Shown piece by piece: positions 25,799 to 37,078 of a DNA stretch of 64,000 nt. The position numbers were made by a program, and so were the translations under genes. Under the pieces are notes generated by a model. It was not told the origin of the DNA, ran no database searches, and saw nothing but the letters and a program-made list of their open reading frames with translations. This DNA is from CBDEGU01 sp965238045 (GTDB lineage Bacteria; Acidobacteriota; Terriglobia; Bryobacterales; UBA6623): positions 124,001 to 188,000 of the forward strand of contig CBDEGU010000007.1 of assembly GCA_965238045.1 (NCBI GenBank), written 5' to 3'. Numbering within the stretch: the first letter of the stretch is position 1; the number at the start of each line of letters is the position of its first letter.

Positions 25799-26887
25799 AT
25801 GAAGCGAACTCCTATCAGCTACGCCTTGCTCGTCTTGATGTTTGTCCCTTTCTTGGTTGGCCAATTCTATTATTTTCACGACATCTATGCCATTCCGTTC
25901 CTTCTGGCGGCGGTTTGGGTCTTGACGCTCAACCGCAAGTGGACAGGCTGGGCCACCGCGGTGGCCCTTGTAGGCGCGGGAGCATTGTGGTCGCGGAACG
26001 ATCAGAGCGGCTGCTCGGCGTGGTGGCGGACGCGCTATGTGATCAAGAAGGCGATCGGCTCTCAACCCTATGTCTCCTGGGACGACGTCTGGTTCGCCGC
26101 TCTTTCCCGCGGTCATTGCTTTGTTCCCAAAGGGGAGCACCGCTCCCTGGTCGAATCCCTAACCTTGCTCAACGAGGAGGAGGTTGAGGGACACCCCTTT
26201 CAGCAATACCGAACCGCGCTCGGAGATTTTTGGATTGCCGAGGCGGATGGCCGTGAATCGCTGGCCTGGCTGATTTGGGAAATCAATGACGATCAAACCT
26301 ATCTGGGGCACGAAGGAGCGATTCGCCCCGGCGACGTGGTCATCGACGCTGGCGCGCACATCGGGGTCTTCTCTCGCTGGGCCCTCAAGCGCGGCGCCGC
26401 GCGGATCATTGCCATTGAGCCCAGCCCGGACAACATCACGTGCCTGGAACGCAACCTGGCTCCGGAAATCGCGGAAGGAAAAGTAACCGTTGTCCGGGCC
26501 GGTGTTTGGAACGAGGAATCGCAACTCACGCTGAGCCTTCACTCCCACGTCACCGCCAAGCCCACGCTGTTTGATACAGCGGACACGACGCATTCCATTA
26601 CCGTTCCAGTGCGCCCGCTCGATCACATGCTCGAAGAGCTGGGCGTGGACCGGGTCGACTTCATCAAGATGGATATCGAAGGGGCCGAGCGGCAGGCTCT
26701 CGCCGGCGCCGCCAAGACCATCGAACGTTTTCACCCCAGGATGGCCATCTGTACTTATCACATGGAAGACGATCCGGTGGTCATACCGGAAACCGTTCTG
26801 GGCCTCCACTCCGGTTACCGCATCCACGCCAAGGAGATGGATGTCAACTGGAAAGACCTGCGCCCGAAGGTGCTGTTCTTCAACTGA
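25799..26887 (+). CDS. membrane-anchored FkbM-family methyltransferase
   Basis: 362 residues. The first 75 contain two or three hydrophobic segments (ISYALLVLMFVPFLVG, YAIPFLLAAVWVLTL, WATAVALVGAGALW), making this a polytopic or hairpin-anchored enzyme. The catalytic domain has the SAM motif VVIDAGAHIGVFSRWAL, the acidic strand IIAIEPSPDNITCLERNL and the FkbM signature DFIKMDIEGAERQALAG. It probably O-methylates a sugar or lipid-linked substrate at the membrane. It stands alone between two minus-strand genes. Confidence 0.85.
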   Translation: MKRTPISYALLVLMFVPFLVGQFYYFHDIYAIPFLLAAVWVLTLNRKWTGWATAVALVGAGALWSRNDQSGCSAWWRTRYVIKKAIGSQPYVSWDDVWFAALSRGHCFVPKGEHRSLVESLTLLNEEEVEGHPFQQYRTALGDFWIAEADGRESLAWLIWEINDDQTYLGHEGAIRPGDVVIDAGAHIGVFSRWALKRGAARIIAIEPSPDNITCLERNLAPEIAEGKVTVVRAGVWNEESQLTLSLHSHVTAKPTLFDTADTTHSITVPVRPLDHMLEELGVDRVDFIKMDIEGAERQALAGAAKTIERFHPRMAICTYHMEDDPVVIPETVLGLHSGYRIHAKEMDVNWKDLRPKVLFFN

Positions 26888-26944
26888 GGCGTCGTGGTCC
26901 CGGGCCGTCGCCACCCCCGGGATAACCCTGCCGGGAAATGCGGG

Positions 26945-29044
26945 CTAGTCCTCGTCTTCCTCGCCGCCCTCGCGCGCGGCCTTGGCGGCGGCGATCACTT
27001 TGCCGGCGATTTGCTGCGGAATGAAGTCGTAGTGATCCAGCTCCATGGTGAAAGAACCGCGGCCCTGAGTCATTGACGTCAGGTCATTGGCGTAGGTAAG
27101 CATTTCCGCCATCGGCACCTCCGCCCGGACGACCTGATTGCCGCCCCGGGTTTCCATGCCCTGAATGCGCCCGCGCCTGCCGTTGAGATCTCCCATCAGG
27201 TCGCCGGCGAAATCCATCGGCGCGACGATCTCGACCGTCATGATCGGTTCGGTGAGGACCGGTTTGGCCTGCTCCATCGCCTTGCGGAACGCCTTGCGTC
27301 CCGCCAGCTTGAAGGCCAATTCCGAGGAATCCACATCGTGATAGGAGCCGTCGTAGAGAACGACCTTGAAGTCCACGACAGGGAAACCCGCCAGGTAGCC
27401 CCTCTCGGCGGCCTCCACGACGCCCTTTTCGACGGCCGGAATGTAGGTCTTGGGAATGGCCCCGCCAAAGATCTCGTTCTCGAACACGAACCCCTTGCCG
27501 CTTTCGAGCGGCTCGACCCGGATCTTGCAGTCGCCGAACTGACCGTGTCCGCCGGTCTGCTTCTTGTGGCGCCCCTGCACGTCGGCTCTGCCGCGAATGG
27601 TCTCGCGGTAGGGGACCTTCGGCGCATGCAGCTCCACCTCGACCTGGTAGCGCTTCTTGAGCTTGCTGACGACGATCTCCAGGTGCTGCTGACCACTGCC
27701 GGCCAGGAGAAACTCCCTGGTCTGCGGGTCACGGTAGAAGTTCAGCGACTGGTCTTCCTCGAGAATGCGGTGAATGGAGGTTCCCAGCCTGTCCTCGTCG
27801 TGCCGCGTCTTGGGCTGGATGGCGTAGGCGATCGCCGGCAGCGGGAGCGACGCGGCTGGATACTGAATTGGATGCGCCTTGTCGCCAAGCGTGTCTCCGG
27901 TCAGGGTGTCCTTGAGCTTCGCCACCGCCGCCAAATCGCCGGCGTGCACGGCCTGGACCGGCTGGATCTCCTTGCCGAACACCAGCCCAATGCGGGAGAG
28001 CCGCTCGCTGCCGTCGCGATCGAAGTTCCGCAGGTGGTCGTCGTTCTCGAGAACACCCGAGACGACCTTGAAATAACTGACTCGGCCGGCAAAGGCGTCG
28101 GCGACGGTCTTGTATACGAACAGTGACAGCGGCTGGTCGTCGGCGACTTTCCGTGACGCGTCCCCGCTGGAATCCTCCTTCGCCCGCACCTCGCTCCGCG
28201 CCGTGGGGTCGGGCGCATAGGCCTGCAAAAAATCGAGAACCGCGCCCGTGCCCATGTTATGGAGCGCCGAGGCGCACAGCACCGGATAGATGCTCTTCTC
28301 CCGGATGCCTTTCCGCAAACCGTCGTGAACTTTCTCGGGCGGCAAGGTCATGTTCTCGAGATATTCGTTCAGCAGATCGTCGTCGCACTCGGCGACCGCC
28401 TCGATCAGCGATTCCCGGGCGGCTTCCACATCGGATGCCATATCGGCGGGCATCTCGATCTCCGAGCCCTTGCCGTCGCCGCCGGGATCGAAGCCGTACG
28501 CTTTCATTTCCACCAGGTCGACGATGCCCCGGAAGTTCTTTTCCGAGCCGATGGGCAGCTGCACCGCCACCGCCTTGCGGTCGAGCACTTCCCGGATGCC
28601 GGTCAGGGCAGCCGGGAAGTCGGCCCTCTCGCGGTCCATCTTATTGACCAGCAGGATGCGGGCATTGCCGAATTCCTCGGCGAAGTTCCAGCTTTTTTCC
28701 GTCTGCACTTCGACGCCCGAGACGGCGTCGACGACGATCAAGGCCGTGTCGGTGACGCTCATCGAAGCCTTGGCGTCGTTGATGAAGATGTTGTAACCGG
28801 GCGTGTCGATGAAGTTCAGCTTCGTCTTGTTCCACTCGGCGAACGCCAGTGAGGAGGTGATCGTGACTTTGCGGTTGATCTCTTCTTCGTCGAAGTCGGT
28901 GATGGTGGTCCCTTCATCGACCTTCGTGAAACGGCTCGTTTTTCCGGCGGTGAAAAGACATGCCGCCAGGAAGCTCGTCTTGCCGCAGTCGCCGTGACCT
29001 GCGATCGTGATGTTGCGAATCTCGTTGCCTTGGTATGCCTTCAT
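26945..29044 (-). CDS. elongation factor G-like GTPase (FusA2 type)
   Basis: 699 residues from the ATG at 29044; upstream codons lack similarity to the family. The G domain starts with an atypical P-loop AGHGDCGKTSF (15-25), then GTTITDFDEEE, FIDTPGYNIF and LLVNKMDRE. Domains II to V follow, including TGGHGQFGDCKIRVEP and a GRRGRIQGMETRG segment near the C-terminus. It lacks the canonical AHIDAGKTT loop of EF-G and matches the FusA2/EF-G-2 branch, whose role is unclear (ribosome-dependent GTPase in some cases). A Glu/Asp tail ends the protein. It follows atpC at 229 bases on the same strand. Confidence 0.88.
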   Translation of the reverse strand: MKAYQGNEIRNITIAGHGDCGKTSFLAACLFTAGKTSRFTKVDEGTTITDFDEEEINRKVTITSSLAFAEWNKTKLNFIDTPGYNIFINDAKASMSVTDTALIVVDAVSGVEVQTEKSWNFAEEFGNARILLVNKMDRERADFPAALTGIREVLDRKAVAVQLPIGSEKNFRGIVDLVEMKAYGFDPGGDGKGSEIEMPADMASDVEAARESLIEAVAECDDDLLNEYLENMTLPPEKVHDGLRKGIREKSIYPVLCASALHNMGTGAVLDFLQAYAPDPTARSEVRAKEDSSGDASRKVADDQPLSLFVYKTVADAFAGRVSYFKVVSGVLENDDHLRNFDRDGSERLSRIGLVFGKEIQPVQAVHAGDLAAVAKLKDTLTGDTLGDKAHPIQYPAASLPLPAIAYAIQPKTRHDEDRLGTSIHRILEEDQSLNFYRDPQTREFLLAGSGQQHLEIVVSKLKKRYQVEVELHAPKVPYRETIRGRADVQGRHKKQTGGHGQFGDCKIRVEPLESGKGFVFENEIFGGAIPKTYIPAVEKGVVEAAERGYLAGFPVVDFKVVLYDGSYHDVDSSELAFKLAGRKAFRKAMEQAKPVLTEPIMTVEIVAPMDFAGDLMGDLNGRRGRIQGMETRGGNQVVRAEVPMAEMLTYANDLTSMTQGRGSFTMELDHYDFIPQQIAGKVIAAAKAAREGGEEDED

Positions 29045-29273
29045 CCGTGAACACCCTGAACCGTCGCTCGGACGATCGTCTGTTGTCGAGCCCCAAAAAA
29101 CGAGGGGCTTCCAAACTGCTGGAGCGGCGCCGGTGTCCGGAACGTTCCGGACCGCCCGGCGCTCGATGCCCATCCGCCGGTCAATGCACGGCGGCCCGGG
29201 CGCCAGCCCGGTCCGCGTCCGCTTGCTCGGTCCGCGCTCAGAGGTTTTCGGCTGCAAGACCATGCAAGCGGCG

Positions 29274-29684
29274 TCAGGATTTCATTCTGTCGTAGGCCTC
29301 CAAGCGCGCGTGGGCGCGAGCGATGGCGTCTTGCGCCCGCTCAACGTCGATTTCCATTTCGTGACTTCGCAGAAGATCATTCGCCCGGCGGCGCGCCTTT
29401 TCCGCGCGCTGAACGTCGACTTCGTTCGCCCATTCGGCGCGGTCGGCCAGGATGCGGACTCGGTCGGGCAGTACCTCCATGACACCGCCATGAACGGCCA
29501 TGTAGCGGGTCTCCCCGTCCTTGCCGAAGCGCAGCACGCCCGCTCCCAGGCCCGTCATCAGCGGCGCGTGATCGGGCAGAATGCCGAGGTATCCATCCGT
29601 GCCACGGACCTGGACTCCGTCCACATCTTCGCGAATCATCAGCCGTTCGGGAACGGCGACTTCAAGATTGAGCTTGTCCGCCAT
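29274..29684 (-). CDS. atpC: ATP synthase F1 epsilon subunit
   Basis: 136 residues. The N-terminal beta sandwich (LNLEVAVPERLMIREDVDGVQV, GTDGYLGILPDHAPLMTGL) and the C-terminal two-helix arm with many Arg/Glu residues (RAEKARRRANDLLR…ARAHARLEAYDR) match the epsilon subunit, which sits on the rotor stalk and can inhibit ATP hydrolysis. It is the last gene of the atpHAGDC cluster, five bases after atpD. Confidence 0.95.
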   Translation of the reverse strand: MADKLNLEVAVPERLMIREDVDGVQVRGTDGYLGILPDHAPLMTGLGAGVLRFGKDGETRYMAVHGGVMEVLPDRVRILADRAEWANEVDVQRAEKARRRANDLLRSHEMEIDVERAQDAIARAHARLEAYDRMKS

Positions 29685-29689
29685 GTCTG

Positions 29690-31135
<1,446 letters not shown>

Positions 31136-31210
31136 ATCCTTTTCCTATTACTCCCAATAAATGCCGGAGGCTCGTCCGCGCCTCTCGATTCTACTCTACA
31201 GCCTGTTTTT

Positions 31211-32080
31211 CTACTCTAAAGCCTGCGCGCCGCTGACGACTTCGATCAGGTCATTGGTGATGCTGGCCTGCCGCACGCGATTCAGATGCAACGTCAGCTT
31301 CTCAATCATTTCTCCCGCGTTGCGCGTCGCCGCGTCCATCGCGGTCATGCGCGAGGCGTGCTCGGCGGCGGCCGATTCCAGCATCGCATGGTACACGCTC
31401 ACCTGAATATATCTGGGCAGCAGATCCCGAAAGATGGTCTCCGGCGCCTGCTCGTAGATGTACTCCTGCCTCGCGCCCTCGTTCTCTCTCAGCGGCCGGA
31501 TGGGCAGCAGAGGCTCCAGCACAATTTTCTGCGACAGAACGCTCTTGAACTCGTTGTGCAGCAGGTAGACCGCGTCGACCTCTTCGCGGGTGTAGCGCTC
31601 GATCAACTGGCCGGCGATCTCCTTCGCGGCGGCGAACTCGATCGGTTTGCTGAAGAGGTCCACCCACTCGCCGGTCACATGGCGATTCGTTCGCTTGTAA
31701 TAATCCCTGCCCCGCCGCCCGATGAGCGCCAGGTCAAGTTCCGCGCCAGCCTTCTTGGACAGAAAACTCTCGGCGGCCCGGAACACGTTGCTATTGAAAG
31801 CTCCGCACAGCCCCTTGTTTCCGCTGATCAGCAGCAGACTGATACGCTTTTCCTCGCGGCGGGCCAGCAGCGGATGCTCCAGCACCGCGGAGTCCTCGGG
31901 CAGGCTGTCGAGCAGGCCCGCCAGCATCTCCCGCAGCAGCGAGGAATAGGGCCGCGAAGCGATGACTTTTTGCTGCGCCCGCCGCAGCTTCGACGCCGCC
32001 ACCATTTTCATGGCGCTGGTGATCTGCTGGGTGTTCTTGACCGAGCGGATGCGCCGCCGGAGATCGATCAGGTTCGGCAT
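31211..32080 (-). CDS. atpG: ATP synthase F1 gamma subunit
   Basis: 289 residues. The central rotor subunit begins with the conserved helix MPNLIDLRRRIRSVKNTQQIT and ends with the matching C-terminal helix MTAMDAATRNAGEMIEKLTL. The two helices form the antiparallel coiled coil that turns inside the alpha3beta3 ring. The middle Rossmann-like domain (LLISGNKGLCGAFNSN) is complete. It starts one base after the atpA stop. Confidence 0.97.
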   Translation of the reverse strand: MPNLIDLRRRIRSVKNTQQITSAMKMVAASKLRRAQQKVIASRPYSSLLREMLAGLLDSLPEDSAVLEHPLLARREEKRISLLLISGNKGLCGAFNSNVFRAAESFLSKKAGAELDLALIGRRGRDYYKRTNRHVTGEWVDLFSKPIEFAAAKEIAGQLIERYTREEVDAVYLLHNEFKSVLSQKIVLEPLLPIRPLRENEGARQEYIYEQAPETIFRDLLPRYIQVSVYHAMLESAAAEHASRMTAMDAATRNAGEMIEKLTLHLNRVRQASITNDLIEVVSGAQALE

Positions 32081-32081
32081 G

Positions 32082-33620
<1,539 letters not shown>

Positions 33621-33627
33621 AATCCCG

Positions 33628-34176
33628 TTACTCTCCCGCGATGGAACGGTCCAGCGCCTTGAGCTGAGCGCGCAGCGAACCGTCGAATACCGTAGAGCCA
33701 TGCCGCACGATGGCGCCGCCCAGCAGGTCCCCGCCGACGCCGAACGTCGCGTAAATCTGTTTGCCTGTTACCCGGCGGAATTTCTCCACCACCGAATCGC
33801 GCAGCCTCTCGTCCAGCTCGCGCGCCGCCGTCACGTTGATGCGCACGATCCCGGCTCTTTCATCCAGCCACGAGCGAAACGCAGCGATCATCTCGCCGAG
33901 CAGTGGGAGGCGCCGATGGTCGATCACCACGTACAGGAAGTTGCGCACCGGAACCGCCAGGCCCGTTCTCTCGCTCAGCGCGGCGATGAGGCGGCGCTTT
34001 TTCGCCGCTTCCACCGCCGGCGAGGTGAGGGCGTTTTCCAGGTCCGGCGATCCGCCGAGCATACGCTGAAACAACTCCAGTTGTTCCATCGCCTCCTCCG
34101 GTCCCGCGGCGGCGCCGTCCTGACTGACAACGCCGGCCAGAGCGCTGGCGTAGCGGTTTGCGATTGCAAGTGCCAT
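33628..34176 (-). CDS. atpH: ATP synthase F1 delta subunit
   Basis: 182 residues. The stator subunit on top of F1 that connects to the b subunits of F0. The N-terminal six-helix domain begins ALAIANRYASALAGVVSQDG and the family signature is at RNFLYVVIDHRRLPLLGEM. The C-terminus contains the conserved FGVGGDLLGGAIVRHGSTVFDGSL. It is the first gene of this cluster: no atpF, atpE or atpB lies upstream, so the F0 genes must be elsewhere. Confidence 0.94.
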   Translation of the reverse strand: MALAIANRYASALAGVVSQDGAAAGPEEAMEQLELFQRMLGGSPDLENALTSPAVEAAKKRRLIAALSERTGLAVPVRNFLYVVIDHRRLPLLGEMIAAFRSWLDERAGIVRINVTAARELDERLRDSVVEKFRRVTGKQIYATFGVGGDLLGGAIVRHGSTVFDGSLRAQLKALDRSIAGE

Positions 34177-35859
34177 GACTCGATTCTACAAAACCTCCCC
34201 GCCTGCAAGACTCGCTGGGCGGCCGATCCGCGCTGCGCGCCTTCGCCGAGTTCGATTCAGTTGTCTTTCGCCAGGGGAATCAACAGGAGGATCCGGGGTG
34301 AAGCCGGTCCGATGACTGAAGAGCCTTGGAAACCATCAAATTATCACAAGGCGAAAATCGCCGTCAACTTCCGCCAACCTTTGGTAGCGACCGGCTCTCC
34401 AGCCGGTCCAGATCACTTCCGACTCTCCAGCCGGTCCAGATCTTCCATCCAGAAAACATCCAGCCCGGCCGCGAGGGCTAAACTCAGATCCTCGGCGCCA
34501 GCCTGCTCGGCCGCACCCAGGCTCTGCCCCACCTGGCCCGCTACGACGCGCATCTGGGCCGCCGTTACTACCGCGCCCTCGCCGGGCTAGGAAGGCTCCG
34601 CAAGCTAGAGCGAGCAGCCGGGCAATACCACGAAAACAAAACTACCAAACAGAGCCACTATCCAGAAACCTGCTAAGAATCAGCACGATACAGGCCGCCC
34701 CCCAGACCCCACTCGCGGCCCCACCCCCAGCACGGTCACCGAGATCCCAGGGCGCGGCATGTCGTCCGGCTTCCGTAGCGAGGGCCTCGAAGAGACCCGC
34801 GGCTTCTCCTGGCCCGGCAAACCATCAATCCCCCCGCTCCCGCCAGGCCTGCCGCCAACCCCCAACCCAGCCCCAAAACCGCCAAAATCGAACTGCCAAA
34901 CAGACCCAATCTCGCCGAACCCATGGAAATCAGCGTCTTAGTCAGCGCCCCGCCTTGACGTGCCGCACGTCTCTAGGCGTGTCGTGTCGCCATTCCTGGC
35001 GACAGATCTTACCCGCACAACCGCACAATGTCTCGCCCGCGCACCCGCCGCCGCCAATCGCCAAACCGCCTCCCCAAACCAGCCCCATCTCCCTCATCCC
35101 CGCCAGACGAGTCACAACGATCCTCTCCCACCAAATCAACAACATACGCCAAAAGCACCCCAAAACACTTGACACCCCATGCTAGCCTATACCCGTAACG
35201 ACCGGAAAGGATAGATCACCGCGATCCCCCGACCGTTTCCTGGCCAGGACAGAAAGCTCGCTCAGCGGTTCATGACCTCCTCGAATCACAGAGGAGACGG
35301 TAACCGCAAAGGCGGGTCTTCGGACGGCTCTCGAAAGTGGACATCCACCGCGAAGGGCTACGAGCGCGGTCGTGCACCATCGCCGCGCGGGACTACTGCG
35401 CGGCAAGACCGCGCCAGAGAACCCTTCGCCCGGAACCGCCTGCAACTTCCGGCTGGGGCGGCTCGCCGGGATCACATAGTCGGAACGAGAGGCGTCTCTC
35501 ACTTCTTTGAAATGTTTTTGAATTTGAAAAAGAAGCACCACGAAGAACGAAGCTAGCAACCCCAGCCAGCCGGCAACCCCAGCCACCCACCCAACCCATG
35601 CAGCGGAGCCAGGGGCGAGACACCGTCGAGCCCCTCAACCCGCCCGCGGCCACCAAATATCCGAAAATCCGGGCAAATCCGGACAAAACGCCCCCAGCCG
35701 GCCCAAGCCCAAAATCCAGCCAACCGCCCCGCAGACCCCAAAACCCCGCACCACCTCACCACCCGAGCATCGCGACGCAATAAAAAAAGCTAAACCCCCC
35801 CCCCAAAACCGGGCATAACCGGACAAAAGGACACTCTTTCAGCCTCGCGCTCGAACCAA
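34177..35859. other. 1.7-kb C-rich, G-poor tract without convincing genes
   Basis: Between atpH and the peroxidase gene the plus strand is very rich in C and A and poor in G, most clearly at 34680-35180 and 35550-35830, with homopolymer-like C and A runs. Short Pro-rich or Cys/Gly-rich open frames exist on both strands but none has a recognisable domain, good start or normal composition. Local repeats include CTCTCCAGCCGGTCCAGATC twice (34395 and 34427 region) and CCGGGCA-TAACCGGACAAAA-like units near 35670 and 35810. One decayed protein tail is recognised at 34482-34676. Confidence 0.55.
34482..34676 (+). pseudogene. remnant C-terminus of a repeated acidobacterial protein family
   Basis: After an in-frame stop at 34479 a short frame reads through LPHLARYDAHLGRRYYRALAG, GRLRKLERAAGQ and a polar tail ending in PETC before a TAA. 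This RYxxxxxRxYYRALxxLxRLR pattern closes a family of hypothetical proteins that occurs in many copies in acidobacterial genomes and whose N-terminal part (GPxTxEGKxRSxxNxxxHGL) is missing here. It is therefore read as a broken copy. The assignment is from memory of the family and needs alignment. Confidence 0.4.
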
Positions 35860-36927
35860 CTATTCGGCCGGGATCTCGCCCGTCAGCGAGATCAGGAACT
35901 CTTCGAGATCCTTGCGCTCTTGACCGCTAAGGTGGTCGAGTTCTTTGAGGTCCTTGTCGCGCCACTCATTCGAGTTGCCCGCCCCGATATAGAAGTCGAT
36001 CACATCCTTGAGCGTCTTCAAACCGCCGTCGTGCATGTAGGGCGCGGTGAGCGCGATGTTTCGAAGCGAAGGCGTCTTGAAGGCGCCTTTGTCCTCTTCC
36101 TTCTGGGTGACTTCATGGCGGCCGATGTCGGCGAGCGTTCCGTCGAGATTGGCGCCCACGCCCAGGTTGTGGAACTTGTTATCAGTAAACAGGGCGGTCT
36201 TCTCGCCGATCGAGTGACACACCTCGCAGTTGCCTTTCTTGGCGTCGCGAAAGACCTCCAGACCGCGCTTGGCCGAATCGCTCAGAGCGTCTTCTTCGCC
36301 GCCATAGAGGAAGCGGTCGAAGGCCGAGTTGCCGCTCACAACCGTGCGTTCAAACGTAGCGATGGCCTTCTCAACCTTCTCGTAGGTAATCGCACCCGGC
36401 CCGTAAGCCTTCTCGAATTCCGCCACGTAGCTGGCATCGGCCGAAAGCATCTCGACGACCTTATCCAGCGTATTGTTCATCTCCACCGGGGCCTGGACCG
36501 GTCCTTCGGCCTGATCCTCAAGGCTCGGTGAGCGCCCATCCCAGAACTGCAAATCGAAGTAGGCCGCGTTGAAAACGGTGGGGGCCTGTCGGCTGCCTTT
36601 CTGGCCGCCGACGCCGCTAGAGAACTGGTCCGAGTCCGCAAAGCCCATGTCGGGAGCATGGCAGCTCGCGCAAGCAATCGTCGCGTCGCTGGAGAACCTC
36701 TTCTCGTAAAAGAGCCGCCGTCCAAGAGCGATCGTTTCGGCGGTCGGCGGGTTGTCGGCCGGGATCGGAACCGGCGGCAGCCCCAGCGGCGCTTGGATCT
36801 CAACAACCGCCCCGATCGGTTTCGCCGGTCCGGCCGCAACTTCAGGCTCGGACCCCCCTCCGCAGGAGGCAAACAGCAGCCCGGCGAGGGCCAAAACGGC
36901 GGCAGGTGATACAGTTCTAAGCTTCAT
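35860..36927 (-). CDS. di-haem cytochrome c peroxidase/MauG-family lipoprotein
   Basis: 355 residues. The signal MKLRTVSPAAVLALAGLL ends at an LFASC lipobox (Cys22). Two CxxCH haem c sites are visible, CASCH (86-90) and CEVCH (234-238), with GRRLFYEKRFSSD before the first and the peroxidase segment FRDAKKGN before the second. FKTPSLRNIALTAPYMHDGG near residue 290 is the standard family block. The enzyme reduces hydrogen peroxide with electrons from small cytochromes in the periplasm; MauG-like oxidation of a protein or small substrate is the alternative. It is the only cytochrome gene in the window. Confidence 0.93.
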   Translation of the reverse strand: MKLRTVSPAAVLALAGLLFASCGGGSEPEVAAGPAKPIGAVVEIQAPLGLPPVPIPADNPPTAETIALGRRLFYEKRFSSDATIACASCHAPDMGFADSDQFSSGVGGQKGSRQAPTVFNAAYFDLQFWDGRSPSLEDQAEGPVQAPVEMNNTLDKVVEMLSADASYVAEFEKAYGPGAITYEKVEKAIATFERTVVSGNSAFDRFLYGGEEDALSDSAKRGLEVFRDAKKGNCEVCHSIGEKTALFTDNKFHNLGVGANLDGTLADIGRHEVTQKEEDKGAFKTPSLRNIALTAPYMHDGGLKTLKDVIDFYIGAGNSNEWRDKDLKELDHLSGQERKDLEEFLISLTGEIPAE

Positions 36928-37078
36928 CTATCCACTCCGGCGGGCTCTGACGAACCCGCTTTTCATGAAACGGAGATCTCTCAGAATCGGAGTTTCGCCT
37001 GCATTTGTCAAGCGCAAACCGAACTTCGCAAGCGACGCTCCGCAACCGGCTGGGTCGCGGCCGGCCGGGAATACTACA

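Noticed and set aside
34759..35185. Pro-rich short open frames in the C-rich tract as possible secreted proteins
   Set aside because: Composition alone explains them; no signal peptide, ribosome site or repeat periodicity.
35169..35193. TTGACA followed by TATACC, looking like a promoter
   Set aside because: The spacer is only 13 bases and no gene with a credible start follows.
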